DNA of 64,000 bases. Origin: JBHYDC01 sp051861205 (GTDB taxonomy: Bacteria; Pseudomonadota; Alphaproteobacteria; Rhizobiales; Pleomorphomonadaceae). The DNA is taken from contig JBHYDC010000020.1 in assembly GCA_051861205.1 (NCBI GenBank), forward strand, positions 1 through 64,000. Direction: 5' to 3'. Each line of letters begins with the position of its first letter. The first letter of the stretch is position 1. The position numbers were made by a program, and so were the translations under genes. Positions 56,778-64,000 of the stretch are shown in pieces. The notes beneath the pieces were generated by a model, which saw nothing but the letters and a program-made list of their open reading frames with translations, was not told the DNA's origin and searched no databases.

Positions 56778-58678
56778 TGAGCGCGCTCGAACAGTTGGAT
56801 GTCGAAGCCTTCACGGACTATCTCGCCCGCCACGAGAAGAAGAGCCTGCTTCGCTTTCTCACCTGCGGTTCGGTGGACGACGGCAAGTCCACGCTGATCG
56901 GCCGCTTGCTCTACGACACCAAGCTGCTGTTCGAGGATCAGCTCAAAAGCCTGGAGCGCGATAGTCGCAAGCACGGCACGGTGGGCGAGGATATCGATTT
57001 CGCGCTGCTGGTTGACGGACTGGAAGCCGAGCGCGAACAGGGCATCACGATCGATGTCGCCTACCGGTTCTTCGCGACCGACGTGCGCAAATTCATCGTG
57101 GCCGATACGCCGGGCCACGAGCAATACACCCGCAACATGGCAACCGGCGCGTCGAATTCCGACCTCGCGGTCATTCTTGTTGACGCTAGACAGGGCATCC
57201 TCACGCAGACGCGGCGGCACTCGTTCATCGTGTCGCTGCTCGGCATCAAGCACGTCGTCTTGGCGGTGAACAAGATCGATCTCGTTGGCTATGACGAGGC
57301 GGTGTTCAACCGGATTGTTGAGGAATACCGGATGTTCTCAGCCAGCTTCGGCTTTGAGACGTTCCAGGTGATCCCGCTATCCGCCCGCTTTGGCGACAAC
57401 GTGCTTGCGCGCGGCCCCAACCTTGGATGGTACGCCGGGCCGACGTTGGTGGAGCATCTCGAAACGGTGGATTTCGCGGGCGAGGACGTCGCCAAGCCGT
57501 TCCGCATGCCCGTCCAGTGGGTGAACCGGCCGAACCTCGATTTCCGCGGCTTCGCGGGCACCATCGCCTCCGGTTCGATCCGGCCGGGCGATCCCGTCGT
57601 GGTGGCCAAATCCGGCCGCGCATCCACCGTCAAAGCGATCGTGACCTATGACGGCGACCAGCCGGAGGCGATGGCTGGCGAGGCGGTGACGATCACGCTC
57701 GCCGACGAGATCGACGTCTCGCGCGGCGACGTTCTGACCGCGCCGGACGATCGGCCTGAAGTGTCCGACCAGTTCGCCGCCCACTTGATCTGGATGGCCG
57801 ACGAGCCGCTGCTTCCCGGCCGCTCCTATCTGATCAAGCTCGGCACCAAGATGGTCCCCGGCCAGATCACCGACATCAAGCACAAGGTGGACGTGAACAC
57901 CTTCAACAAGCTCGCCGCCAAGCAGCTTGCCTTGAACGAGGTGGCGGTGGTGAACGTGGCGCTCTCCGAGCCGATCGCGTTCGATCCCTATGCCGCGAAC
58001 CACGACACCGGCGCCTTCATCGTGATCGACCGCTTGTCGAACCTCACGGTAGGCGCGGGCATGGTGGATTACGGCCTCAGACGAGCGTCGAACATTCATT
58101 GGCAAGCCCTTGATGTAAAAAAGGCATCGCGCGCAGAAGCCAAGCATCAACGGCCGGCCGTGCTTTGGTTCACAGGCTTGTCCGGCGCGGGCAAGTCCAC
58201 GGTGGCGAACCTTGTCGAGAAGCGTCTCCACGCCCTCGGCCGCCATACCTATACGCTCGACGGCGACAACGTGCGCCACGGGCTGAACAAGGACCTCGGC
58301 TTCACCGACGCCGACCGGGTCGAGAACATCCGCCGCGTGGCCGAAACCGCCAAGTTGTTCGTGGATGCGGGGCTGATCGTGCTCGTCTCGTTCATCTCGC
58401 CCTTCCGCTCCGAGCGGCGGCTGGCGCGCGATCGGGTGGAGCCCGGCGAGTTCATCGAGATCTACGTCGATACGCCCCTCGCGGTGGCGGAAGCGCGGGA
58501 TGCGAAGGGGCTGTACGCAAAGGCCCGTGCCGGCCAGATCAAGAACTTCACCGGCATCGATAGCCCCTATGAGCCGCCCGAGCACCCTGAAATCACGCTC
58601 GACACGACAGCCAAACCAGCCGAGACGCTGGCCGAGGAGATCGTGGAGTATCTGCGGGAACGCGGCTATCTCGGCTGA
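56777..58678 (+). CDS. cysNC: Bifunctional sulfate adenylyltransferase subunit 1 / APS kinase CysNC
   Basis: 633 residues, two enzymes in one chain. Residues 1 to about 440 form a translation-factor-like GTPase: G1 CGSVDDGKSTLIGRL, G2/G3 EQGITIDVAYRFFATD and VADTPGHEQYTRNM, G4 AVNKIDLVGYDEA, then a beta-barrel domain. From about 460 comes APS kinase with P-loop FTGLSGAGKSTVANLVEKRL, then TLDGDNVRHGLNKDLGFTDA. The pair CysD-CysNC makes APS and then PAPS from sulfate. Fusion of N and C is common in rhizobia, where NodQ is the Nod-factor copy. There is no nodP-type duplicate in the window, so it probably serves general sulfate assimilation. Confidence 0.93.
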   Translation: MSALEQLDVEAFTDYLARHEKKSLLRFLTCGSVDDGKSTLIGRLLYDTKLLFEDQLKSLERDSRKHGTVGEDIDFALLVDGLEAEREQGITIDVAYRFFATDVRKFIVADTPGHEQYTRNMATGASNSDLAVILVDARQGILTQTRRHSFIVSLLGIKHVVLAVNKIDLVGYDEAVFNRIVEEYRMFSASFGFETFQVIPLSARFGDNVLARGPNLGWYAGPTLVEHLETVDFAGEDVAKPFRMPVQWVNRPNLDFRGFAGTIASGSIRPGDPVVVAKSGRASTVKAIVTYDGDQPEAMAGEAVTITLADEIDVSRGDVLTAPDDRPEVSDQFAAHLIWMADEPLLPGRSYLIKLGTKMVPGQITDIKHKVDVNTFNKLAAKQLALNEVAVVNVALSEPIAFDPYAANHDTGAFIVIDRLSNLTVGAGMVDYGLRRASNIHWQALDVKKASRAEAKHQRPAVLWFTGLSGAGKSTVANLVEKRLHALGRHTYTLDGDNVRHGLNKDLGFTDADRVENIRRVAETAKLFVDAGLIVLVSFISPFRSERRLARDRVEPGEFIEIYVDTPLAVAEARDAKGLYAKARAGQIKNFTGIDSPYEPPEHPEITLDTTAKPAETLAEEIVEYLRERGYLG

Positions 58679-58693
58679 CCCAACTGCGCCTTT

Positions 58694-58720
58694 GGGGCAG
58701 GGGGTTGTCTGCCCCTTATC
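58694..58720 (+). terminator. Hairpin after cysNC, possible terminator
   Basis: Seven-base-pair stem GGGGCAG (58694-58700) with CTGCCCC (58709-58715), eight-base loop, followed by TTATC. The T tract is short, so termination would be weak; it lies 15 bases after the stop codon. Confidence 0.4.
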
Positions 58721-58834
58721 GCGGGTCAAGGCGGGCAGCGTCGAAGGCGGCGCTTGGCGCCTGAAGTCTTTAAATGCGAGCTGGCGGGGATGGATCGCAC
58801 ACCCCCGCAAGCTCGCATCATTGCAACTTGGCCT

Positions 58835-60646
58835 TTAGTTTTGAAGCACCGACGGCTTCATCGCCTGCCGGGCATAGTAGAGGCCCATGCGGGTTGAGGG
58901 TGCCGACTGCACGGCATCGGCTTGGCTGAAGGCTTCCTCGGCCGCGCCGAATTCGCGCAGCTTATAGTGGGTCCAGCCGCGCAAAACCTTGAGATCGTTA
59001 GACTCCGCGCCAGACTTCTTCACACGCTCCATGGCCGCCAGAGCGTCGCGGTAGCGTCCTGCCTCATAGAGGGCCACGGCTTCCTTGACCGCGCCGGCGC
59101 TCTTTCTTGGTTTGCCGGGCGAACCGGGAACAGCCACCTGAACGCGTCCGTCGCGCGATGCGATGGTCTTGCCGGCCTCTACCTTGATCGCGGCGACGGC
59201 GGGATACTTCGGCGCATAGGTTTCGAGCAGAGACTTGAACGAAGCGTTGTCCTTCAACCGCTGGGCCGATAGCACGACGCCCAGCGCGGCTTCCGCATTC
59301 TCCTCATACGAGAGCGAAGCCTCGAACCACTGACGGGCCGTCTCGATGTCTTCCAGAGAATAATGGAACCAACCGACAGACTGCGCCCCTAGCGCGGATT
59401 TTTCGGCTCGGACAGCAGCCTCGAAGGCGATAAGCCGCTCCTCGGGCATGGGGTTCTCGATGGCGTCCGTGAGGCTGGTCGAGACGAGTTCGACGTAGAG
59501 CTTGCGAAGCTCCGGTTTCGACGCCTGATGTTTTTCCGCCAGCACCATGGCGCCTTCGAGGTCGCCTGTATCGCGGGTGCACAGGATCATGCCTTCGATG
59601 ACCTTGGAGCCACCCCCGAAAGACAAGGCGAGCTTGAACCAGGGGATCCCCTTTTCCGGCTCCTTGCGAGCATAATTCAGCCAACCGATCAGTTCGGCAT
59701 CCGGCGCAGACCGATTGATGCGTGCGTTGGCCGAAAGCGCCGCAAGGTCGGACTCTTCCAGAGTCGCGAGTTCGGGTTCCGGAATAGCCTGTGCGACGGC
59801 GCGGCGGATCAGGTCGAGACGAACGGTTTCAAACTCGCCGATGCCGTCGATGCCGATCCTGCCCTTGGCAATCAATTGTTCAACCACGGTGCGGGGCAGC
59901 AGTTCGGCCGCCTTTTGCACCGTTGCGAGGCGCTCGCCGGGGTTGGCGCATTGATCGAGAACATAGGAGTAGCCGGCGAAGGCGCGCTCCGTGTTGCCCA
60001 TTCCCGCCAGGGCCGCGGAAACCCGCCAGAGAACGTCGACATAATCGCAGGTGAGCAGCGAGGGGAAGTTGCTGGCGATCGCCAGCACCCGTGCATGGTC
60101 TCCAGCATCGGAGGCTTCGACCAGGTAGCCGTTGGCCAGCGCGCTTTCCACCTTGTCGATAAGCTCCTTGGGCGGAACCCAGTTCGGATTAGCGGCCTGT
60201 AAGCGCTCGATCAACTGACGGGCGGCATCGTAGCGGGCCTCGCGGTAGAGGGCCCAGACCGGCTCCACATCGACCCGCGTCACCGTGCCGGGACGGAACA
60301 GATCCTCCGGCGTCTCCCAGTCCGGGTGGGCGAGCTTGATGCGCCGGATTTCGGCGGACACGCGGGCCACATCGTTCTGAGCGGCGTAATAGCGAAGAGC
60401 CGTTTCGTCGACGACCGGCTTTTCTTCTTCCGCTTCAACGGCCGCTGCCGCCTCCCCGGTTTCAGGAACGGCCAACTGGAAGGGATCCGCCGTCGCGCCG
60501 CCCCCGGCCGCGCTCGGCGCGGCGGGCGCGACGATGATCGCCGCTCCGTCGGTAAGGCCCGTCCAGGATTCCTGCGACAACGCGGTGCTGGCGAAGAGCG
60601 AGGCGGCCACGATGCCACCGGCGGTGAATATAAATTTTACAGACAT
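58835..60646 (-). CDS. Secreted TPR-repeat protein of the cellulose operon
   Basis: 603 residues with a signal peptide (IFTAGGIVAASLFASTALSQ). After an Ala/Glu-rich linker come tetratricopeptide-like helical repeats (VWALYREARYDAARQLIERL, GYSYVLDQCANPGERLATVQ, VALYEAGRYRDALAAMERVK, LREFGAAEEAFSQADAV). There is no obvious C-terminal beta-barrel as in BcsC, so it cannot by itself be the outer-membrane exporter. It overlaps bcsZ by ten bases and completes a bcsB-bcsZ-TPR run. In class III (Agrobacterium-like) operons a similarly placed TPR protein, BcsK, is reported, which this may be. It probably acts as a periplasmic scaffold for the glucan. Confidence 0.75.
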   Translation of the reverse strand: MSVKFIFTAGGIVAASLFASTALSQESWTGLTDGAAIIVAPAAPSAAGGGATADPFQLAVPETGEAAAAVEAEEEKPVVDETALRYYAAQNDVARVSAEIRRIKLAHPDWETPEDLFRPGTVTRVDVEPVWALYREARYDAARQLIERLQAANPNWVPPKELIDKVESALANGYLVEASDAGDHARVLAIASNFPSLLTCDYVDVLWRVSAALAGMGNTERAFAGYSYVLDQCANPGERLATVQKAAELLPRTVVEQLIAKGRIGIDGIGEFETVRLDLIRRAVAQAIPEPELATLEESDLAALSANARINRSAPDAELIGWLNYARKEPEKGIPWFKLALSFGGGSKVIEGMILCTRDTGDLEGAMVLAEKHQASKPELRKLYVELVSTSLTDAIENPMPEERLIAFEAAVRAEKSALGAQSVGWFHYSLEDIETARQWFEASLSYEENAEAALGVVLSAQRLKDNASFKSLLETYAPKYPAVAAIKVEAGKTIASRDGRVQVAVPGSPGKPRKSAGAVKEAVALYEAGRYRDALAAMERVKKSGAESNDLKVLRGWTHYKLREFGAAEEAFSQADAVQSAPSTRMGLYYARQAMKPSVLQN

Positions 60647-61752
60647 TCTGGGTAAACCTCGTCAAACGTGAGGAGGGCAAGAAGGGCAAGTGCCGCCGGG
60701 TAGTAATGCGCATCCGATTGGGCGAACGCCGACGTCGGAATGGCGGCGCCCTTGACGATGCAATCTGCAATAGCGGCTATAAGGCGGTATCCGCCGGCTT
60801 CGAGCGGCTCCATGGCGGAACCGGATCGCACGTCGATCACGAACGGACCCACATTGTCCTGCACATTCCAGAGGCCGGAATAGCTCTGGAGAGCATCCCG
60901 TGCCCCCGGCATTTTCGACATGGCAAGATAGAGGGGAATCCGCACCGCGTTGTAACCGAACACGGGCGGAAATCCGGTCGCGGGGGTTAGGCGGTCCTTC
61001 GCAAGCGATACCCAATCCGGCGCAAGGCCGAGCGGACCGGTTCGCGACGCGTTCACAAAGCGAAGCGATGCCTCGGCAAGCCCCGACCAGTCATGCGCGG
61101 GATCGGCCACAGCGAATGCTTCAAAGGCTGGGAATATCGCATAGGACGGATTGAAAACCGGGCCGTCCGCACGATCTTCGGCGCGAAACCCGAGCCGCCC
61201 CGGCAGCAAGACCGGACCGCGCGCCGTCTTCAGAACGGACGTCCGCTGAACGGCTTCAAGGATGTCGAGCGCTTTGGTCCGCCACTCCGGAACCGACCAC
61301 CGGTCGGCGCCCAGCAGCAGCCCCCAAGCGATCAGCATATCGCCGTCGGTTGCGTTGTTGCGATCCGCGACTTTCGGTGTCGCAGCCGGATCCCAGCGCC
61401 AAGCCGGCAGGGTTTGGCCATCGGCCATAAGCTCGCGTTCGGTCCACGCCCAAAGCGCGCGGAAGGTCTCTTGGTCGCCAAGGCGCGCCGCGAGTATCAT
61501 GCCGTAGCCCTGGCCCTCCGAGTGGGAGATGAAGCCGTTGGCATTATCGACCACCCGCCCATCTTCCACGAACCGAGCGACGAATGTCGCCCAGCCGTCC
61601 TCGACCAGCGGCGCTAGAGGTCCGCAGGCTGTCTTGACGCTAAGCCCAGCTTGGATGACGCTGCTGGACGACAAGTTGCATGCCTCCGCAGGCGCTGCGA
61701 AGGTTAGTCCGAAGGCGACCAGCCCACCGGCGGTTGCGGAACGCAAGATCAT
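60637..61752 (-). CDS. bcsZ: Periplasmic endoglucanase BcsZ (GH8)
   Basis: 371 residues, starting with a signal peptide (TAGGLVAFGLTFAAPAEA). GH8 markers: ISHSEGQGYGMILA with the general-acid glutamate near residue 78, NNATDGDMLIAWGLL near 145 and FNPSYAIFPAFEAFA near 210, and RIPLYLAMSKMPGA. It cleaves cellulose chains in the periplasm and is required for normal cellulose production. It overlaps bcsB by four bases (ATGA) and the TPR gene by ten, so translation is coupled along the operon. Confidence 0.9.
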   Translation of the reverse strand: MILRSATAGGLVAFGLTFAAPAEACNLSSSSVIQAGLSVKTACGPLAPLVEDGWATFVARFVEDGRVVDNANGFISHSEGQGYGMILAARLGDQETFRALWAWTERELMADGQTLPAWRWDPAATPKVADRNNATDGDMLIAWGLLLGADRWSVPEWRTKALDILEAVQRTSVLKTARGPVLLPGRLGFRAEDRADGPVFNPSYAIFPAFEAFAVADPAHDWSGLAEASLRFVNASRTGPLGLAPDWVSLAKDRLTPATGFPPVFGYNAVRIPLYLAMSKMPGARDALQSYSGLWNVQDNVGPFVIDVRSGSAMEPLEAGGYRLIAAIADCIVKGAAIPTSAFAQSDAHYYPAALALLALLTFDEVYPECL

Positions 61753-63998
61753 TTCTCGCCTCCGGACTTCCGGGTGCGGGCGTATTGATACCCAAGCGCG
61801 CCGAACATCGCCACGGAGAAGACAAGGCCCTGCACGTAGATCCCCACGTTGTCTGAAAGCCAGCTGGCAAGCGTGAGGCGCATGTTTCCAAGCGCGGGCG
61901 ACTGCGTGGCGAACACGACAGGGGAGGTGGTCGTCACGGTATCGACGGCCTCGTCATCGTAGCGAACGACGGCGATGCGGCCGCTCAACCGATCCCAGCG
62001 GTCTTCCGTGGTGAGGCGAGAGACTGCGGCAGCCAGATTGCTGCTCGTGTCGGACGTGATGACAGTCCATGTGTTCGGCCGGGTTCCAGGCAGCAAGCTG
62101 GCCGTAAACGCATTGGTTTCGTCCGCTGTCGCGGCGGACTGCGCCAGTATCAGATCGCCCGGCAACGCCGGATGGAAATCGCGCACGCGATCCTGCCCGA
62201 TTGCACGAGCGAAGAGATCGACGAAGTAATTTCCAGCGGCCGTCCAATCGATCCAGGGCGCCTGCTCGCTATCGTCGGCGGGACCGGTGCCAACAAGCAC
62301 CTGAGTTCCGCGAAGGGCGCCGTCCACCTCACTCAATTCCGTAGCGGAACGGGGCGTTGTTACGGCCGCAAGATCGACCTCGGTCGCGAGCCATGCGGGG
62401 ATAGCCGGCCCTGCCGCAACGACGATGCCGCCGCGATCGCTCGATACGGGCGCGGTGAGCCGCACGTCAACCGCAATTGCCTGCCGCACCGAGACGGCCG
62501 CACGTGCGGCGAGGGTGGCGCCCGTGGCGAGCGATTCGCCGCTACGGTCGGGCAAATAAATCGTCATCGCCTGCTCGCCGCTGGCGTAGGGGAAGCCTTG
62601 GGTTACGGTGGTGGCAACGTTAGGCAAATATCCCGCCCGTGCGAACTCCGGGAAGGAGATCGTCGTCGCCGTATCCAAGGTGAAGCGCGTCGTGGTGAAT
62701 GACCGCTCGGCCGGATCGCAAGTCAAATCAGCCTGCGTCATAGCGACAGCTTCGATCGAGATCACGTTGCGACCGGGATGGAAGCGCTGTAGCGGGACGA
62801 TGATCTCGCGCCCATTGATGAAATCGCCGTCGGACTTCGAAAGCCCAAGCGAAGACGTCAGTATGCCGTTGATTCGGATCTGAAGTTCGCTATCCTCTTG
62901 GAGACCCGCGCCATAGGCGGCGTTCACCTTGAATTTCACCGTGCCGTAGCTGCCGGCCACAACGTCGGGCGGGAGCATCAGCGCGAAGTCCGACGACATG
63001 CGCCGCCCGGCAAAGTTGACTGACTGCGCGCCGAGGTCGGCGAGGGATATGGTTTCGCCGCCCGTCACCGGACGACCGAACGTGGCTGCAAGCGCGTTCA
63101 GTCCGGCCGCCGTTCCCTCGACCTTGTTCGAGTTCAAAGAGGCTAGGCTGCTGATCACGCTTTCGAATTGTTCGACAGTGACCGCCAGATCAAACCGTCC
63201 GTTCTTGCTGGGAACTGCCCAGAGGCCCGGCACCATCTCGAAAGCATCCTGTCTCGACGGAGCAAGACCGATGAAGATGTTGGTTCCAGCTTCGTCCAGC
63301 GGTGCGGCCGTGAAGGACACGTCAGGTGCCCAGGCCCAGCCGGCAACGGCGATAGCGGACACCAATTGAACGGCATCGCTCGCCTGCTGCGGCCCTGCCG
63401 AGGACGGAAGCACGACGCGCAAACGGCCAGGAGCGCCGTTCCGCTGAAGCAGGGTCGGGAGGGTCGCCCCGCCCAAATCCGGCGTAGCGCCGTCCAGCAC
63501 GACCCCTGTCTCAGCGGCATCGAGCCGGGTCCAAAGTTCAAATGTCGAGGGCACCGAGCAATCGACGCGGTGCTGCGCACCCATCACGAAGGAGAGGGCA
63601 TTGAAACCCTGGATAAGAATCCCGGGCGCGACCGGTATCTCCATCGGAGCGCCGGTCTTTATCTCCGTTCCGGTCAGCGTCGCCAGCAAATTGCCGTTGA
63701 CGAGCACGGTCAGCGTCGCCGCCTCAGGGAGGGACGAAATGGCGCGCTCGGCGATCTTTATGCGGATCGACTTCGCCGTAAGCGCCTCCTTGGGCGCCAA
63801 GTGTAACGGAACATCAATCCGCGCGTATTCGCCCTGGAGCGTTAGCTCTTTCTCGGTGAGCGGCAATCCGCGCACATTGGTTGGCTCGACCCGCTCGACC
63901 TGCGGCTTTCGCGCGGCGAGCGGATCGAAAAAACCGTCGAGGCTCGACGCGGAGCTGGTGCCGATCGTCAGGAGTACGGCTGCGGATGCCAGCATAAC
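61749..63998 (-). CDS. bcsB: Cellulose synthase regulatory subunit BcsB, 5' end near window edge
   Basis: About 749 codons are visible; the first ATG in the window is at 63995, but the frame is open to the edge and the gene may begin outside. A signal-like start (MLASAAVLLTIGTSSASS) is followed by periplasmic domains typical of BcsB (VPLHLAPKEALTAKSIRIKI, FVMGAQHRVDCSVPSTFELW, DFALMLPPDVVAGSYGTVKF), and a C-terminal transmembrane helix (VQGLVFSVAMFGALGYQYAR) anchors it next to BcsA. It guides the nascent glucan through the periplasm. The operon order would be bcsA (off the right edge), bcsB, bcsZ, TPR. Confidence 0.88.
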   Translation of the reverse strand, partial: VMLASAAVLLTIGTSSASSLDGFFDPLAARKPQVERVEPTNVRGLPLTEKELTLQGEYARIDVPLHLAPKEALTAKSIRIKIAERAISSLPEAATLTVLVNGNLLATLTGTEIKTGAPMEIPVAPGILIQGFNALSFVMGAQHRVDCSVPSTFELWTRLDAAETGVVLDGATPDLGGATLPTLLQRNGAPGRLRVVLPSSAGPQQASDAVQLVSAIAVAGWAWAPDVSFTAAPLDEAGTNIFIGLAPSRQDAFEMVPGLWAVPSKNGRFDLAVTVEQFESVISSLASLNSNKVEGTAAGLNALAATFGRPVTGGETISLADLGAQSVNFAGRRMSSDFALMLPPDVVAGSYGTVKFKVNAAYGAGLQEDSELQIRINGILTSSLGLSKSDGDFINGREIIVPLQRFHPGRNVISIEAVAMTQADLTCDPAERSFTTTRFTLDTATTISFPEFARAGYLPNVATTVTQGFPYASGEQAMTIYLPDRSGESLATGATLAARAAVSVRQAIAVDVRLTAPVSSDRGGIVVAAGPAIPAWLATEVDLAAVTTPRSATELSEVDGALRGTQVLVGTGPADDSEQAPWIDWTAAGNYFVDLFARAIGQDRVRDFHPALPGDLILAQSAATADETNAFTASLLPGTRPNTWTVITSDTSSNLAAAVSRLTTEDRWDRLSGRIAVVRYDDEAVDTVTTTSPVVFATQSPALGNMRLTLASWLSDNVGIYVQGLVFSVAMFGALGYQYARTRKSGGEK

Positions 63999-64000
63999 GG

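Noticed and set aside
57377..58810. A 477-codon minus-strand frame
   Set aside because: Antisense to cysNC; the sense strand has every GTPase and APS kinase motif.

Overview
The window looks like about 64 kb of a GC-rich alphaproteobacterial chromosome, most likely order Hyphomicrobiales (Rhizobiales). The evidence is the high GC of the coding regions, the exopolysaccharide, cellulose and alpha-glucoside (agl) genes arranged in rhizobial style, a fused CysN/CysC, a Rhizobium etli-type L-asparaginase and a Tat-exported beta-helix protein of a family I associate with Rhizobiales. Genus is not resolved. No rRNA, tRNA or CRISPR array was recognised. A run of ten N at 40615-40624 marks an assembly gap inside galE.

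Layout. 1-3.0 kb: end of an exopolysaccharide cluster (glycosyltransferase, ExoQ/O-antigen-ligase-type polymerase, glycosyltransferase). 3.0-6.0 kb: AT-rich spacer, then wreckage of a sulfonate/sulfone-utilisation locus (IS3 OrfA scrap, mosaic of two acyl-CoA-dehydrogenase-like monooxygenase genes, 3' end of ssuD, frameshifted FAD/NAD(P)-binding protein). 6.0-8.6 kb: class II aldolase and NTF2-FMO fusion flavoprotein. 8.8-17.5 kb: a run of secreted proteins on the minus strand (eight-haem cytochrome with TPRs, arylsulfatase, HAD phosphatase, DUF3300, DUF2950, beta-barrel protein). 17.7-24 kb: DUF427, a DUF4386-like/epimerase/Crp-type operon, then a GT4 glycosyltransferase and a glycogen-debranching-type hydrolase separated by a strong terminator. 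24.4-31.7 kb: two FAH-family enzymes, EamA exporter, alpha/beta hydrolase, DenD-like dehydrogenase, HAD phosphatase and a dead YdeI-family gene. 32-41.3 kb: TerC-family protein behind a hairpin-rich leader, cysTWA, pcp, a stand-alone SNF2-type ATPase, sbp, galE and ybaK. 41.3-51.3 kb: fused HyuA-HyuB hydantoinase/oxoprolinase, phospholipase D-type enzyme, aminotransferase, atypical SDR, asparaginase and the beta-helix protein. 51.4-55.7 kb: aglK and aglA, divergent from aglR across two palindromic operators. 55.9-58.7 kb: cysD-cysNC. 58.8-64 kb: bcsB-bcsZ-TPR, the downstream part of a cellulose synthase operon whose bcsA should lie beyond the right edge.

Sulfur is the common theme. Sulfate uptake (cysTWA, sbp) and activation (cysD, cysNC) are intact, and a secreted arylsulfatase could supply sulfate from sulfate esters, while the sulfonate/sulfone oxygenase locus has decayed. 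The best candidates for something not well described are the secreted sulfatase/HAD/DUF3300/DUF2950/barrel cluster next to the eight-haem TPR cytochrome, the NTF2-FMO plus aldolase pair, the stand-alone SNF2-type ATPase with a small membrane partner, and the hairpin leader before the TerC gene.
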